Positions 12,201 through 23,500 of a DNA stretch of 64,000 bases are shown in pieces. Position 1 is the first letter of the stretch, and each line of letters begins with the position of its first letter. The DNA comes from Pagrus major (taxonomy: Eukaryota; Chordata; Actinopteri; Spariformes; Sparidae), in assembly GCF_040436345.1 (NCBI RefSeq), contig NC_133237.1, positions 22,573,749 to 22,637,748 on the forward strand, read 5' to 3'. A model generated the notes under the pieces. It did not search any database. It was not told the DNA's origin and saw nothing but the letters and a program-made list of their open reading frames with translations. The position numbers were made by a program, and so were the translations under genes.

Positions 12201-14452
12201 GGCGCTTCTGTATGAAGTGACAGGGTAGGAGACAGAGGCTGGAAGAGGTTGAGGAGACAGACGGCATGGCTGATCCCGAGAGAGGAAGGTGCCCCGGTGA
12301 GAGATTTGGGAAGGATGAGAGCGAGAGTTTGGGGTGATGGGGGGGAAATCCCAAGGTGTTCAGCCCTCCCTCCCTGAATGTGCCTCCATCACCATGACAA
12401 CTGGGGCCAGCAGGAGTCCGGGGATTCACTCACACCTGGAGGAAACAGAAAACATCATTTGCATTTTGCACACAGCACTGCTAATCATAGTAGATTAACA
12501 TGGCTCATGCAGGGTGCAGACATGTTGGATTGCTGGGTGCTTTGGTTCGGAGCTGCTTTGCTTTTTAGTGTGTGAGACAAGACTGTGTTTCATTGCTAAT
12601 AAGGAGCTGAACTGCAGGCGGCCGAGTGCAAACATGATGCAGTATGATCCCACCAATGTCACTGAATCCCACTTTGTTTTTAATCACGACAGATGAGAGG
12701 ATGTATCTGTTTACCATAACATAACATGCATTTAACCTCACTTTTTCCTCCCTCAAATTTGCATATTTCCCAATCAATTCATCTCCGTTTTAGAGATGAA
12801 TTGTCAATCTGTTTCCTCATCTTGGCAGGATTTCGGAGGAGAGCGTGGAGTTCTTTGAGCGTGTGAATGCCGTCCTTCAGAAACAGGAGAACATGCTGCG
12901 GGCTGCCCAGGCTGAGGTAACCCACACCCCAAACTTCCACCTTTCCATCTGTTACACATTTGAATCATGTTCGTGAAGCTAGAGGGCCTCAGCGCTGTCA
13001 TTCAGCCCACCATTGTGGCCAATATGACGTTTGTAGACAGAAGGGCCGGGGTGAGTTGGGGGCTCAGAAGACTGGAAGCTCAGCTGTGACAAGCTGCTGT
13101 TGATGGCGGTGTTCAGCTCCTTCTGCCGATACTGCTAACAAGGCAATGATGCTGTATTAACATCTCTGCTGAGAGCTAGTGATCTCCTTATGTCCAAATT
13201 GCTGTATCGAAACAGAAGGAACATCCACACTACATGACACGTAGAAGAGACAAGACATAACATTATCTTCTCAGAACTTAAATCTCGGGCTGTTTTCCTT
13301 ATTGTGGATGTCAACATTTGGAATGAGTCTTCTGATTTTGGTTTATGAAGTGGCTATGAAGGCAGCAGCAGTAGAAATATACTTTACTACATTTAATCAA
13401 CATTTCCAGATTCGTATTTTGGCGAGAGTGGCGTCAAAAAAAGCTGCTTTATCATAATAACTGTTTGTATATCCTCCGTCCTGAGTTTTTCTTGTTCTTC
13501 GATGTCAGCTTGGTGTGTCTGGGCCCTAAAATAATCATTGGAGATGTTTGTCCTTCCAAGTGATGATTGGCATCCTACTGTCAATAATGCATTTCTGTGA
13601 CCTCCTCTATGCAATTCTCACTCTACACAGCCTTAAGAAAGGCTTTTTTTTAGGGACTGAACTATTTCTGTCCCCTCACAGTGCCAAAGAGGGGCCTGCA
13701 CGGTGCCTCCGCCCCAGGAGCATGTGGACCAGTCCTTTATCCCTGACAGAATCAGCAGGACAGAGGTGCGTCGGCTCAGCTTTTCTGTCTTTTGTTGTAT
13801 CTCAGCAGGAATTAATTCTTAAAAGTCACAATAACAGAATAACAGTTGAAGATTATTTTTTTTCCCCTGCTTTTGATGTGCAGGAGAGCAAAAAGCATGC
13901 AGGCAAAAGAACATTCTGTTTTTGAAGGGTTGTTATTAAGTGGAGTGTGTTTTCATGTAGCTGGACCTGCTTTATGAGGAGGCTGTGTACACGGTGGTCA
14001 ACCGGGTGGGCGTGCCTTCATCGGAGCATGTGAAAAGTGATGAAGAGCTGTTTGCTTACTTGCTAAAGGTATCTATCTATCTATCTATCTATCTATCTAG
14101 AATCTGTAAATCTCTGTCAGTAACACTTATGAGAGTGTTATTTGTTGTGAGCAGGCTGGTGGTATCCGAGCAGATGCTCTCGGCTCAAACCTGATTAAAC
14201 ATCAAAGCCCAGTCACGCTGTATACTGTTATTCAGCTGTGATATTACATCCATTCAGATAGTGTCACACTATGTATTGTAGCCTCTTTTATGTCATTAGT
14301 GGGCGTCTGTTTTTTAAGGTGTGTCTCAAATTCCAAGGAACTTTAGTGGTCAGGTTTTTGTAATGCAAATGCTTTCTTACCATCTCTTCAAGGTGTTTGA
14401 TATGGGCGAAGAGGAACAAGACATCATTATCCAAAAGGTTCAAGAAGCCAAG
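6213..14452 (+). CDS. baiap3: baiap3 N-terminal region, coding exons 1-5 (residues 1-158)
   Basis: Exon 1 (44 codons plus 2 nt) starts MTTLLDLKSSVLRQVQ, matching the N-terminus of vertebrate BAIAP3, and carries a proline- and serine-rich stretch. Exon 2 supplies an ESVEFFERVNAVLQKQENML helix. Exon 3 is a variable proline-containing linker of 28 codons that keeps frame between AG at 13681 and the GTGCGT donor at 13766. Exon 4 begins LDLLYEEAVYTVVNRVG (from residue 103), a conserved Munc13-4/BAIAP3 feature, and ends at a donor inside a tetranucleotide repeat. Exon 5 contributes a charged EEEQDIIIQKVQEAK helix leading into the first C2 domain. Exon 3 is the least certain because linker sequence is poorly conserved, but its splice sites and phase fit. 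Confidence 0.88.
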
Positions 14453-17400
14453 GTAAAGGCACTTTGTACATGAGTCACTGTCAATTCACACGTTTTCAGA
14501 ACAGTATCCTTCAGATAGATTGTGGCGGTTGAAGCAGTCAGTCCTTATTCATCAGTCTTCTTACTTAAAGGGAAAAATTTACTTTTATAAAGATATTGAA
14601 GGAGCATACCAGTATTTGTGTTTTAGAGGAAAAAATCTTTATTAATCTCACATATCACACAATGCACAACAAGGTGAAACTCTGCACTCAACACGTCCAA
14701 GGTCAGTACCGAGAGGAAACCCACACAAGCATGAGGAGGACATGTTAACTCGGCAGAGAAAGACCCTGCCCTAGCGGGTTAACCACTGCAGCACAGTGTG
14801 GCCCAATTTTAGACTTTTATAGTATATAGTCTTTTCGTAGTATCTTCCCAATCAGTCTTTGGTGCCATTAAAGTCATTTCAGGACAAAAATAGCTAAAGA
14901 TCCCCTGCAGACATGTGTCTGACATGACTGTTGAAGTGGAAAAAAAGTATAATTACCACATTAAAATCCTTAAAAGGACACCTACTCATTCCTAATGAAC
15001 GATTTCAGAATATATGAATATGCAAATATTTTCATTTCAGAGGTTTATCTGTTGGACACAAGATGTCTCCTGTATGGAACTTAAAACATGATAAATGTCT
15101 GGTACAGTCCAAGTCATTATCTTCTTAAGTTCATAAAACACATAATAAATCCTCGGCGGTCACAAAGTGCAGATTTAGAAGCTTCTTGCAGTCTTCCGTT
15201 GTGCAACTCCAGGTGGTGTTTTAGTGCCGTCAGTTTGAAGTGTGAAGTGGTAATACGGTGAAAACAGGGCCTGTTGAGCGGCAGCTGGAGGCCAGAACTG
15301 ATGGAGGCTGTGAGACCTGTATCTCCTTAGAGCTCAATTTTGTATGATTTTATTTACTTTTACTTGACTGCCAGAGACCTTTCAAATATCTCTGTCCAGA
15401 ACAGAGAGTCCTGATGACAGACTGAGAGAAATACAGACCAGAGTGAAAATATGTTGCTGTTTAGTTATTTTGTCTTCAGTGGAACATTGAGTTTTTCTGC
15501 CATATGACTCACAAAGGCAGACTTTAAGATAGCATATGGAAGTACACAAGAATAGATTTTTTTTTAGAATATACATTCAGTGCATATATTCAGTGCATGA
15601 CCTCGTGTCTTTGAATTTCCTTGCAAACGTCACTTTTCTTGCTCAACTTTCTTCACAGCGAGCAAGTTTCTCTTTGAGAGTTTCTGTCATGAAAGCAAAG
15701 AATCTGATGGCCAAGGACGCGAATGGTGAGACATCTCCAGTATTAAATAGCCCTTCTCTATTAGTCAGCAAAACCATTAGGAACCAATACCAATAGGAAT
15801 TAGACAGTGATTATATGGATACTGAAAAGCTTTTCTCACCCACTGAACTGTCAGTTGATTCACCTCCTGTCAGCCAGCGTCATGTAGTTTTCAGCTCTTC
15901 ACAGCAGTTGAGTTTTTCAAGGTAAGCAAGGCCTGCAGGTTTGACCAGCAGTGATGATGCAATGCATGATGGGTAGACATTATCACATTAATTGTTTCAT
16001 GGTTCTTGAGAGAAACAATTACAGGCAAGCCTCACATTTCAGATGCATGTACAAGTACAATAAGACAAGATTTTTAAATGACACTAATATGTGATACAAG
16101 TTGTTGACATTATTTCATAATAAATTCTGCGTAGACAAATGTTCAGCCCCCAAACAAAGTTTCACACGTGTGATTAACTTTTCGTTCTTGGTGTCACCCT
16201 GCGGCCTGCCAGGTTACAGTGACCCCTACTGCATGCTGGGAATCCTGATGGGCCAGAGCCCGCGGGAGATGGAGGATAAGAAGGAGAGAAAGTTCAGCTT
16301 CAGGAAGAGAAAGGAGAAGCTGGAGAAACGCTCCAGCACCAAGGAGGTGTTACCTGCCAGGTGTATCCAGGTGACCGAGGTCAAACCGGAGACTCTCAAC
16401 CCGGTGTGGGACGAGCACTTTGTGTTGTGAGTACAGCCGTTTAACCTCCATCAGAGAACTGGACGTGTTGATATGTGTGTGACGTGGAGGATTCACAGTT
16501 TCATTTGTTTCACACTGACGGACAAAGCTGTTATGTATGTGACCAGTGCAGCACATTGTCATCATCCCCGTGGAAGATAAAGTATGGAGGTGTTTATTGT
16601 CAGTTTTTACTCACAGAGAAGAAAGTTCAGTTCATTTTTTTTCTTCACAGTGAAGTAGATGATGTCCACAATGACCTCTTACATCTTGACATATGGTAAG
16701 AAACACCTTGAATGTCTTTTTGTCTTTTTTCTTGCATCTGAGATAACAAGTAAATGCATATACTGTATGCGAAGCACACAAAAAACATTTGAGATCAATA
16801 CCTTATCTTAATAAGTCGCTCAATCGCTTACTCAATTTACAATCACAGTTTTTCCAGGAAATTGGTTTGGATTATACTTGTCAGTTTTGTCCTGTATGTC
16901 CTTCACTGTGTATATTGAAATGTCAAGAGCTGACTCTTGACTTCAGTACAAGTTGAAAAAGCTTATTCTACTACAGTGGGTATTCATTGTGGATCCTCTT
17001 CACTTCTCAGTTCAGTCAGTTGTTGTGCAAACTTGCTCTCGCAGGAGATGAGAGGCTGTAATAGCCGCTGAATTATCCTCTTTTCTTTAGGGATCATGAT
17101 GATGATGTGTCTGTTGCAGAGGCCTGCAAAAAGCTCAATGAAGTCAGCGGGCTTCGTGGAATGGGAAGGTAGAAGATACTATGTTGTGAAATCTTAAATT
17201 ACCATTAATGTAATGAAGTGTAATAACAGAAACATCTCTGGTAAGAAATTCTTTTAGCAGTGTTATCCTTTTAGTTTCTTTGAAGGTCTGAAGGGCAACA
17301 AAGTGCAATTGTGTGCACATTTATATAAGTTGGTAATTAAAGGAAAGTTCACATGAAAATTCAGTCATTATCTACTGCACAACTGAAGTAGATGGAGACC

Positions 17401-20400
17401 AAATGGCTCCATACAAGTGTCAAGAAGACCCAAGATCCCAAATTGATTTGAAAAGACGTTATTTACACCCTGAAATCTTCACTGTAGCTGTTCAGTAAAA
17501 GCGTTGAGTGCACCCTGTCTGAAGTGGGTGCACAAGCTCACGTCGAGTGGTCTTTTCATATCAATTTATCGATGTTCGCTGACTTGTCGTGTCAGTTTTT
17601 AATGGAGACATTCAATCATCTTTCTGTCTACATTAGGGTGAGAAGATAATGATTGAATTTTTATTTTGGGGGGAACTTTTCCTTTAATTAATTCATGCAG
17701 TTGGCATTGTAGCAGCAAATAGATGAGTCAGTCAAACTGTCACTCAGTCGGCTGTGCATAAGGAGGCCTACATTGTCTACATCTTTTGAAAACTACTGAC
17801 ACCACCCTGTTTGATAATTTTAAGAGTTCATTTGGTATTTGTTTTTTAACCTTAAATAAGGGCTGACATACAGGAAAGCCCAGTGCCAATAAAGCTGTGC
17901 ACACAGATAACACAGAAAGTTCAGCCAAGGCCATGGAGAGACTAATAAATAGCAGACATGTTTAATGAAAACTCTGGCATGTCAATCATAACCAAGGGAC
18001 AAAAGAAATCATAATCCCGTGTAGGAAAATGTGCCATTTTCCGTTTGAAGTAAAATCTGAGTCATAGCCAACTGTCATTTGGACAAGAAACTCATTCTGC
18101 CGATGCTCTAATTGTCATGGTGGATGACAGCATTAGCTAAAGGTAGATTGAAGGTCTCGCTTTAAAATTAAACATGAGTTCAAGCTGTGATGAGCAAGAC
18201 TCCCCTTTCCTTGCACTCTGCTTTTTCTTGTCAGGTATTTTAAGCAAATAGCAAAGTCAGTGCGTGCCAACGGATCGGCATCATCAGGCTCCGAAGAGAA
18301 CGTTGATGACTTCCTCGGATGCATCAACATCCCTTTAAATGTGAGTGTTTAAAGTGGAACAGTTCATAGTCTCACTAGTCAGAAACGACTATGACAAATC
18401 AAAGACGACCACAAATAGATTCCACCCAGGAATACGATGTGAAGGATTTCCCTGGAAGTATGTCAGCGTCATTAATCTGGCTGGTTTCCTTCTTGCAGGA
18501 GGTCCCAGTGGGCGGCTATGACACCTGGTTTAAGCTGGAGCCTCGATCGAGTACGTCTAAAGTTCAGGGAGAATGTCACCTGATAATGAAGCTCTTCACC
18601 AACCAGGTCTGTGGAGGATAATAGTCATTCAGTATGCAGATCTTCGTGTATGTGCAGGATATAAAGAATTACAACTTTTAACAGTCTTTTTCTCTTTCAG
18701 AGAGACACGGCTTTGTCTAAGAGAGACTCAAACATCTCTATTCACAAGAAACTGCTCAGTCAGATTGTGGAATATGAGCACACCCATGTCAAGGTGAGTA
18801 AACAGCCTTCATAATGAAGTTATTTGTGATTGTGATCTACGCTTGATCAGTCAGTTGGGATAAACCACCCACAGCTTGGCCTGTAGGGGCGTTTGAATGG
18901 GATTAAAGCTGATTAGACTTTGTTCTAACTGCAGGGAAATGTATTTTGTGAATGTGTGAGAATGGAGTTCAGACAGATTCTTCCCTGCTTGTCATTATAT
19001 GATTGAACTCAAATGGTGATCTACCACATGTAATTGTAGAGAGAGCCCTACAACTGGAACGGGCAGGTTTGCCCCGCAGCTTGGACTGTACTGACTCACC
19101 ATGCTGTGCAAACTGATCTCTCACCCCTCCAACAGGCCATTATGTGAGTATTAATGGAGGAATAAAATTGATCAAATCAAACATGAAAGCTTCAACATCA
19201 GGTAAAAGGTGCATGTTTCGCTTTTTACACAGTCGCTGGCAGTGCTACAGCAGCCACCATCGGACCCAGAGGGTGTGCTACTCCCTGCTGCTGCGCCTCC
19301 TGAGGACCATCGATGCAGAGTGGGACCCGACCGCTGTGAGGGGCGACCTGGTAGGTTCTCCACCTTCAGCCTCTCAGTAGGATAAAAACCTTTCATCATC
19401 TGGAAACAGTCACCTCATTAGCTCAGCTCTTCACTGACATTCATCAAGGTTTTTGGTTCAGCCAAAAATGTCTCACAGCCAGTGTAAACGAAGCTATAAC
19501 TGAGGGCCCTTCCTGTGTCCAGGAGAGGCAGCTGTCAGACAGCTTCAGGCTGTACACAGAGCACTGCCTGTGTCTGATGAAGAACATGCGTCAGGTTTTC
19601 CCCTGCACCAGCGCCGCTGCCATTACACGCTACGAGCTCATGCTGAGGTAAAGTCACACTGCCATCACATCACATCACACACTCGCCTGTGCTGCCATAC
19701 CAGGAACAACTCTCAACCCAACAGACACAGAGAGACCTCAACAGTCGGTGGAGGAAGCAGGGCTTCAAACATTGCTCATTACTCATTTCAAAATAAAATA
19801 CTAAACATTTGTTCCCAACCACAAATTTTGTTGAATAAAACCTGAAAAAGAGCTTTTTATACACCAACACATTGTGGTCATGAGCAACATTTTACATATA
19901 TTTGACCTTACGCAACATATAGTACTGCCTATATGATAATATGCTTTCATTCCACCAGTACGATGAATGACCAGATGCGGTCATACACACTGGTATGACG
20001 GCCATACAGTCATGGGAATCTGAAAGGACTACCCTTTCGGCGCATGTATGTGCTCAGCTTATGTACATATTGAACTCGTATTTTGGGGGACATTAATATC
20101 AACACTGAATTTCATGGAGATCCAGGCATTAACTTTTGGACACATTGTCATCAAACAAAGTGTTGGCCAAGAGGAAACTTTAACCAGAAAATCCAAAGAA
20201 GACCGTGGATGTCTGTGCGAAATTTGATGGCAATCTGGTGTTTGTTGCAGAGATATTCTGCTCTGAGTCAAAGTGTTAGACAAACAGACTTTTTGGCCGT
20301 GGCTACACATTACCATCGCACAAAAGAAGGAATTTAAGGCAGTGAAGTGCACCAAATGGAGGAGTCTGTTCCACATAAATGCCAGCCAGTAAAATCAGCT

Positions 20401-20528
20401 AATTATTGAAGGTCGTGTTGCTGTGTAAGACTAATTTGGAGAAGTTTTTAAATAGAAACTTCCCAGTATGAAGTCCGGCTCTGCCCAGTGATCAACACCT
20501 CCAGGGAGATCTTTCCTACACCCCCCAG

Positions 20529-20581
<53 letters not shown>

Positions 20582-23500
20582 GACTCACCTAACAGTTAAA
20601 GTTCCTGCAGTGATAATGCAGGATTCTGCGTAAAATCAGAGTGACAAGAAATTTGTGAGATTGAAGCTTGTGTGCTTATTTGTTTTGATGAACAACATGT
20701 TAGTGTACGATGTGAAATCAACAGTAACGTGACCTTGCAGTCTTTGATCGTAATGTTCTCTGTCTGTGTATGCCAGGGGGATTGGCTACATGCAAAACAT
20801 GCGGGCGTTTAAGACTGTATGTCCTCTTCGAAATGAGCTGCATTTGGACATCACGACTGCTGTCAAGGTAACAATGAAACACGTTTTTATCACCAGTGCA
20901 GTGTTTTCAGATTGTTTTGTATTGAAGCAGTGTTTGTATTAGAGTTTAGAGTGCAGTGATGTACTGGATAGCCGGTGGTGTTATTGTTCATGTTAAAGCT
21001 GCAAAGTAGCTTTGTCATGACGTCGTATGCACACCCCTTCAAATAAAGTTACCCATATGTTGTGTTTAAGTCAGAAAAACTGGATGCAAAGAACATCAAG
21101 TATTTAATCAACCCATTAATTTGCCTTAATTTGTGTAATTATTTCAGAAAGGAAGTGCAGAGTGGTACGAGAGCTTAATTGCGCGATATAAACCAGAGGA
21201 TGGGGTAAGTATATACTGATTAAAGTTCTAATGATGGAAATGATTACAGTCTATAATTTTACTGTCTGTGTCTGGAGAATTAATACCTAGGATGTTGTTC
21301 ACTGTGTATTGACATCGCAGACTCTGGAGGAGCAGCTGAAGCGGCTCGTTCAGGTGGTTGACTTTGTGTGTGCAGACGTGCAGCGAGCCCAGAACATCTA
21401 CAACAAACTCTTCTACAGGCAAATATCATTATTCTATACATCTCATCAACAATGTGCAAATGTCACGCTACCTGGCGCAGAAACATTGATTTGCATGAGT
21501 TGTCGTTGGACTGATGCCACTCCATCCTTTGCTTGTTTGTTCTCACAGCGCAGTGAAAGTAGACTTCCTCAGCTTATCATACAGGCAGTTGGAGAAACAG
21601 GTACGCCATTGAAAATGATGCCAAGAGTCATTGTGAACAAGTCATGAAACAGGAAAGTTACTCAAACACAGTCAAATTCTTTCATCCTTCAGGTAGCTGA
21701 TGATGTCAACGTAGCGATGGAGCGGGTTTGTGGGACTCTGGAGCAGGAGAGCTCCAGACTGACTCAGACGATGGGAGAGACCATCTTTGAGCTCTTCATG
21801 TCCTTGAAAACCCTCAAAGGCTTTCGGGAGTTTCTTCCTCTTAAGTTGGTTATCAGTTCGACTCTAATGACTTTTCATATATATGGCAGCGTAAAAGCCT
21901 TTGATTGTTGGTTGAAATGTCAGCGAGGAGATGAGACTTTAACCTTTTCCTCAGCTTTGAATTAATTAAAAAATCCTCCTGTTCTTCTCTAACAGGGATA
22001 CTAAAATGTTGGCCTTAACAGGCTTTCATAACTGGTTCAAGTCCTCCATTCATAAGTGGCTGCAGATCGTTCATGACAGATCCTGTGACAGAATTCGTAA
22101 AGCCGTGGAAACTGACAAGGTGAGAAGCTTCTGCCTTTTCAGTGATGTATATAACACAGTTAAAATACATTTCTTAGTCACTCCATGGCCCAGAAAAACG
22201 TGTCACCTCTTCTATGCGTCTTACATGTTGCATGCGTGTGTTTTGTGGGCAGCTCGAGCTTGTGCAGCAGGCCAAACACAGCTCCTCAGCAGTAGAAGTG
22301 ACAGCGTGCTTCAGCCAGGTACGCGAGATCTGGCTCCAGCTGGCCTGGCCAGACTCTGCGGGGGCCTTCATCTTCATCACGCGTTTGACAGACGTGAGTC
22401 CCACCAAAAACACATGAGCACACAGGGAGACATTTTTTACCAGTGTTATAGTCAAAACCCAAAAAGAAAAGTGAGAAAATCACTTTAATAACAAGACTGG
22501 TATTTTATCTGTCAAAGAATTTCTGCAGTGAGGCTGTTTGCTACTCGGAGATGATAACACGCAAGATTGAGAGGAACCAGCTGGGCCGAGACCACAAGAG
22601 CTTCACAGTGCAGGTAACGCCTGTAGCTAGACTGAACAGGGGGAGGGCACATGATGACGTGGGAAGTAAATGTCAGCAAGTGTTCTCCCCGGCAACACAA
22701 AGGGCTCAGCAGGAGATCAGATATGTTTACAGTATACACAAAAAGAAAGCAGTTGCCTCTTGTCGTCGTCAATCATTTACACTCGCACCCCGTCCCTCCA
22801 CTTCTCTGTAGCCCTGCTTCTTTTCCTTCTTTGTTTCTCCACCTCCACCCTCTGTTTCTCCTCTTCTGCTCCTCCTCGCTTTCTGCTAGCTCTGCATCGC
22901 CCTGAACAACACAGAGCACGTGCGCGTTTTCCTCAGTCACCTGCCGCGCGACCTGGACTGGCAAGGTGTGGAGCGAGCCATGGAGGAGTCGTGTGGGGTG
23001 GAGGGGAAGGAGCAGGTTTACAAGGCGCTCAACGGGCAGCTGTTCAACATGGACCTGGACCTGCAGAGAGAAGCCAAACGTCTCATCGCGCAGCTCACCG
23101 ACAAGGTGACGTACACAGAGCATGAAAACCTGCAGAGCAACTACACTGAAAGTATGCGACATGGTACACTTATAAATCAATTTGTTGTTGTGCAGATGCT
23201 GCCTGAGCTGCGGAGGTACATCCAGCACATCAGCCTGTCTCCAGACTCCATCAATAATGATGACGTAAGGCCTAGAAGTGGTTTTCTACGCCATTCATTG
23301 TTTTATCAGCGATGTTTGCAGCCACAGTACTTGAGATTATGTGCCATTCTTCCAGGCTGTGTCCCCTCTTATGAAGTACTTACAAGACACGATGGTCATC
23401 CTGACTGAAAATCTTGTCAAGGAGAATCTTACCAGGTAATTATTTCCTCCTCCTCTCTCCTCACTATGAATATTGCTTCATTTATTTTTCTGTTTGATAG

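Larger units (their letters stand above)
6347..12828 (+). other. baiap3: baiap3 intron 1 (6.5 kb)
   Basis: This intron lies between the GTGAGT donor at 6347 and the CTTGGCAG acceptor ending at 12828. It contains no recognisable exon on either strand. It holds one copy of a dispersed repeat (about 6619-6785), a TG/GA microsatellite (about 10651-10707) and otherwise unassigned AT-rich sequence. Long first introns often hold regulatory elements, but nothing specific can be named here. Confidence 0.75.

Noticed and set aside
13548..13925. 125-codon open frame overlapping exon 3
   Set aside because: It is in a different frame from baiap3 exon 3 and lacks homology.
22006..22488. 160-codon open frame
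   Set aside because: Its first part is baiap3 exon 21 in frame; the rest reads into introns and exon 22 in the wrong frame.
22528..22613. Alternative acceptor CTGCAG for exon 23
   Set aside because: Using it would break the reading frame; the CAAAG acceptor at 22517 keeps frame and the conserved CSEAVCYSEM segment.
22920..23408. 162-codon open frame starting MRVFLSHLP
   Set aside because: It is exon 24 read through into the following introns. The real exon begins at 22890 and ends at 23105.
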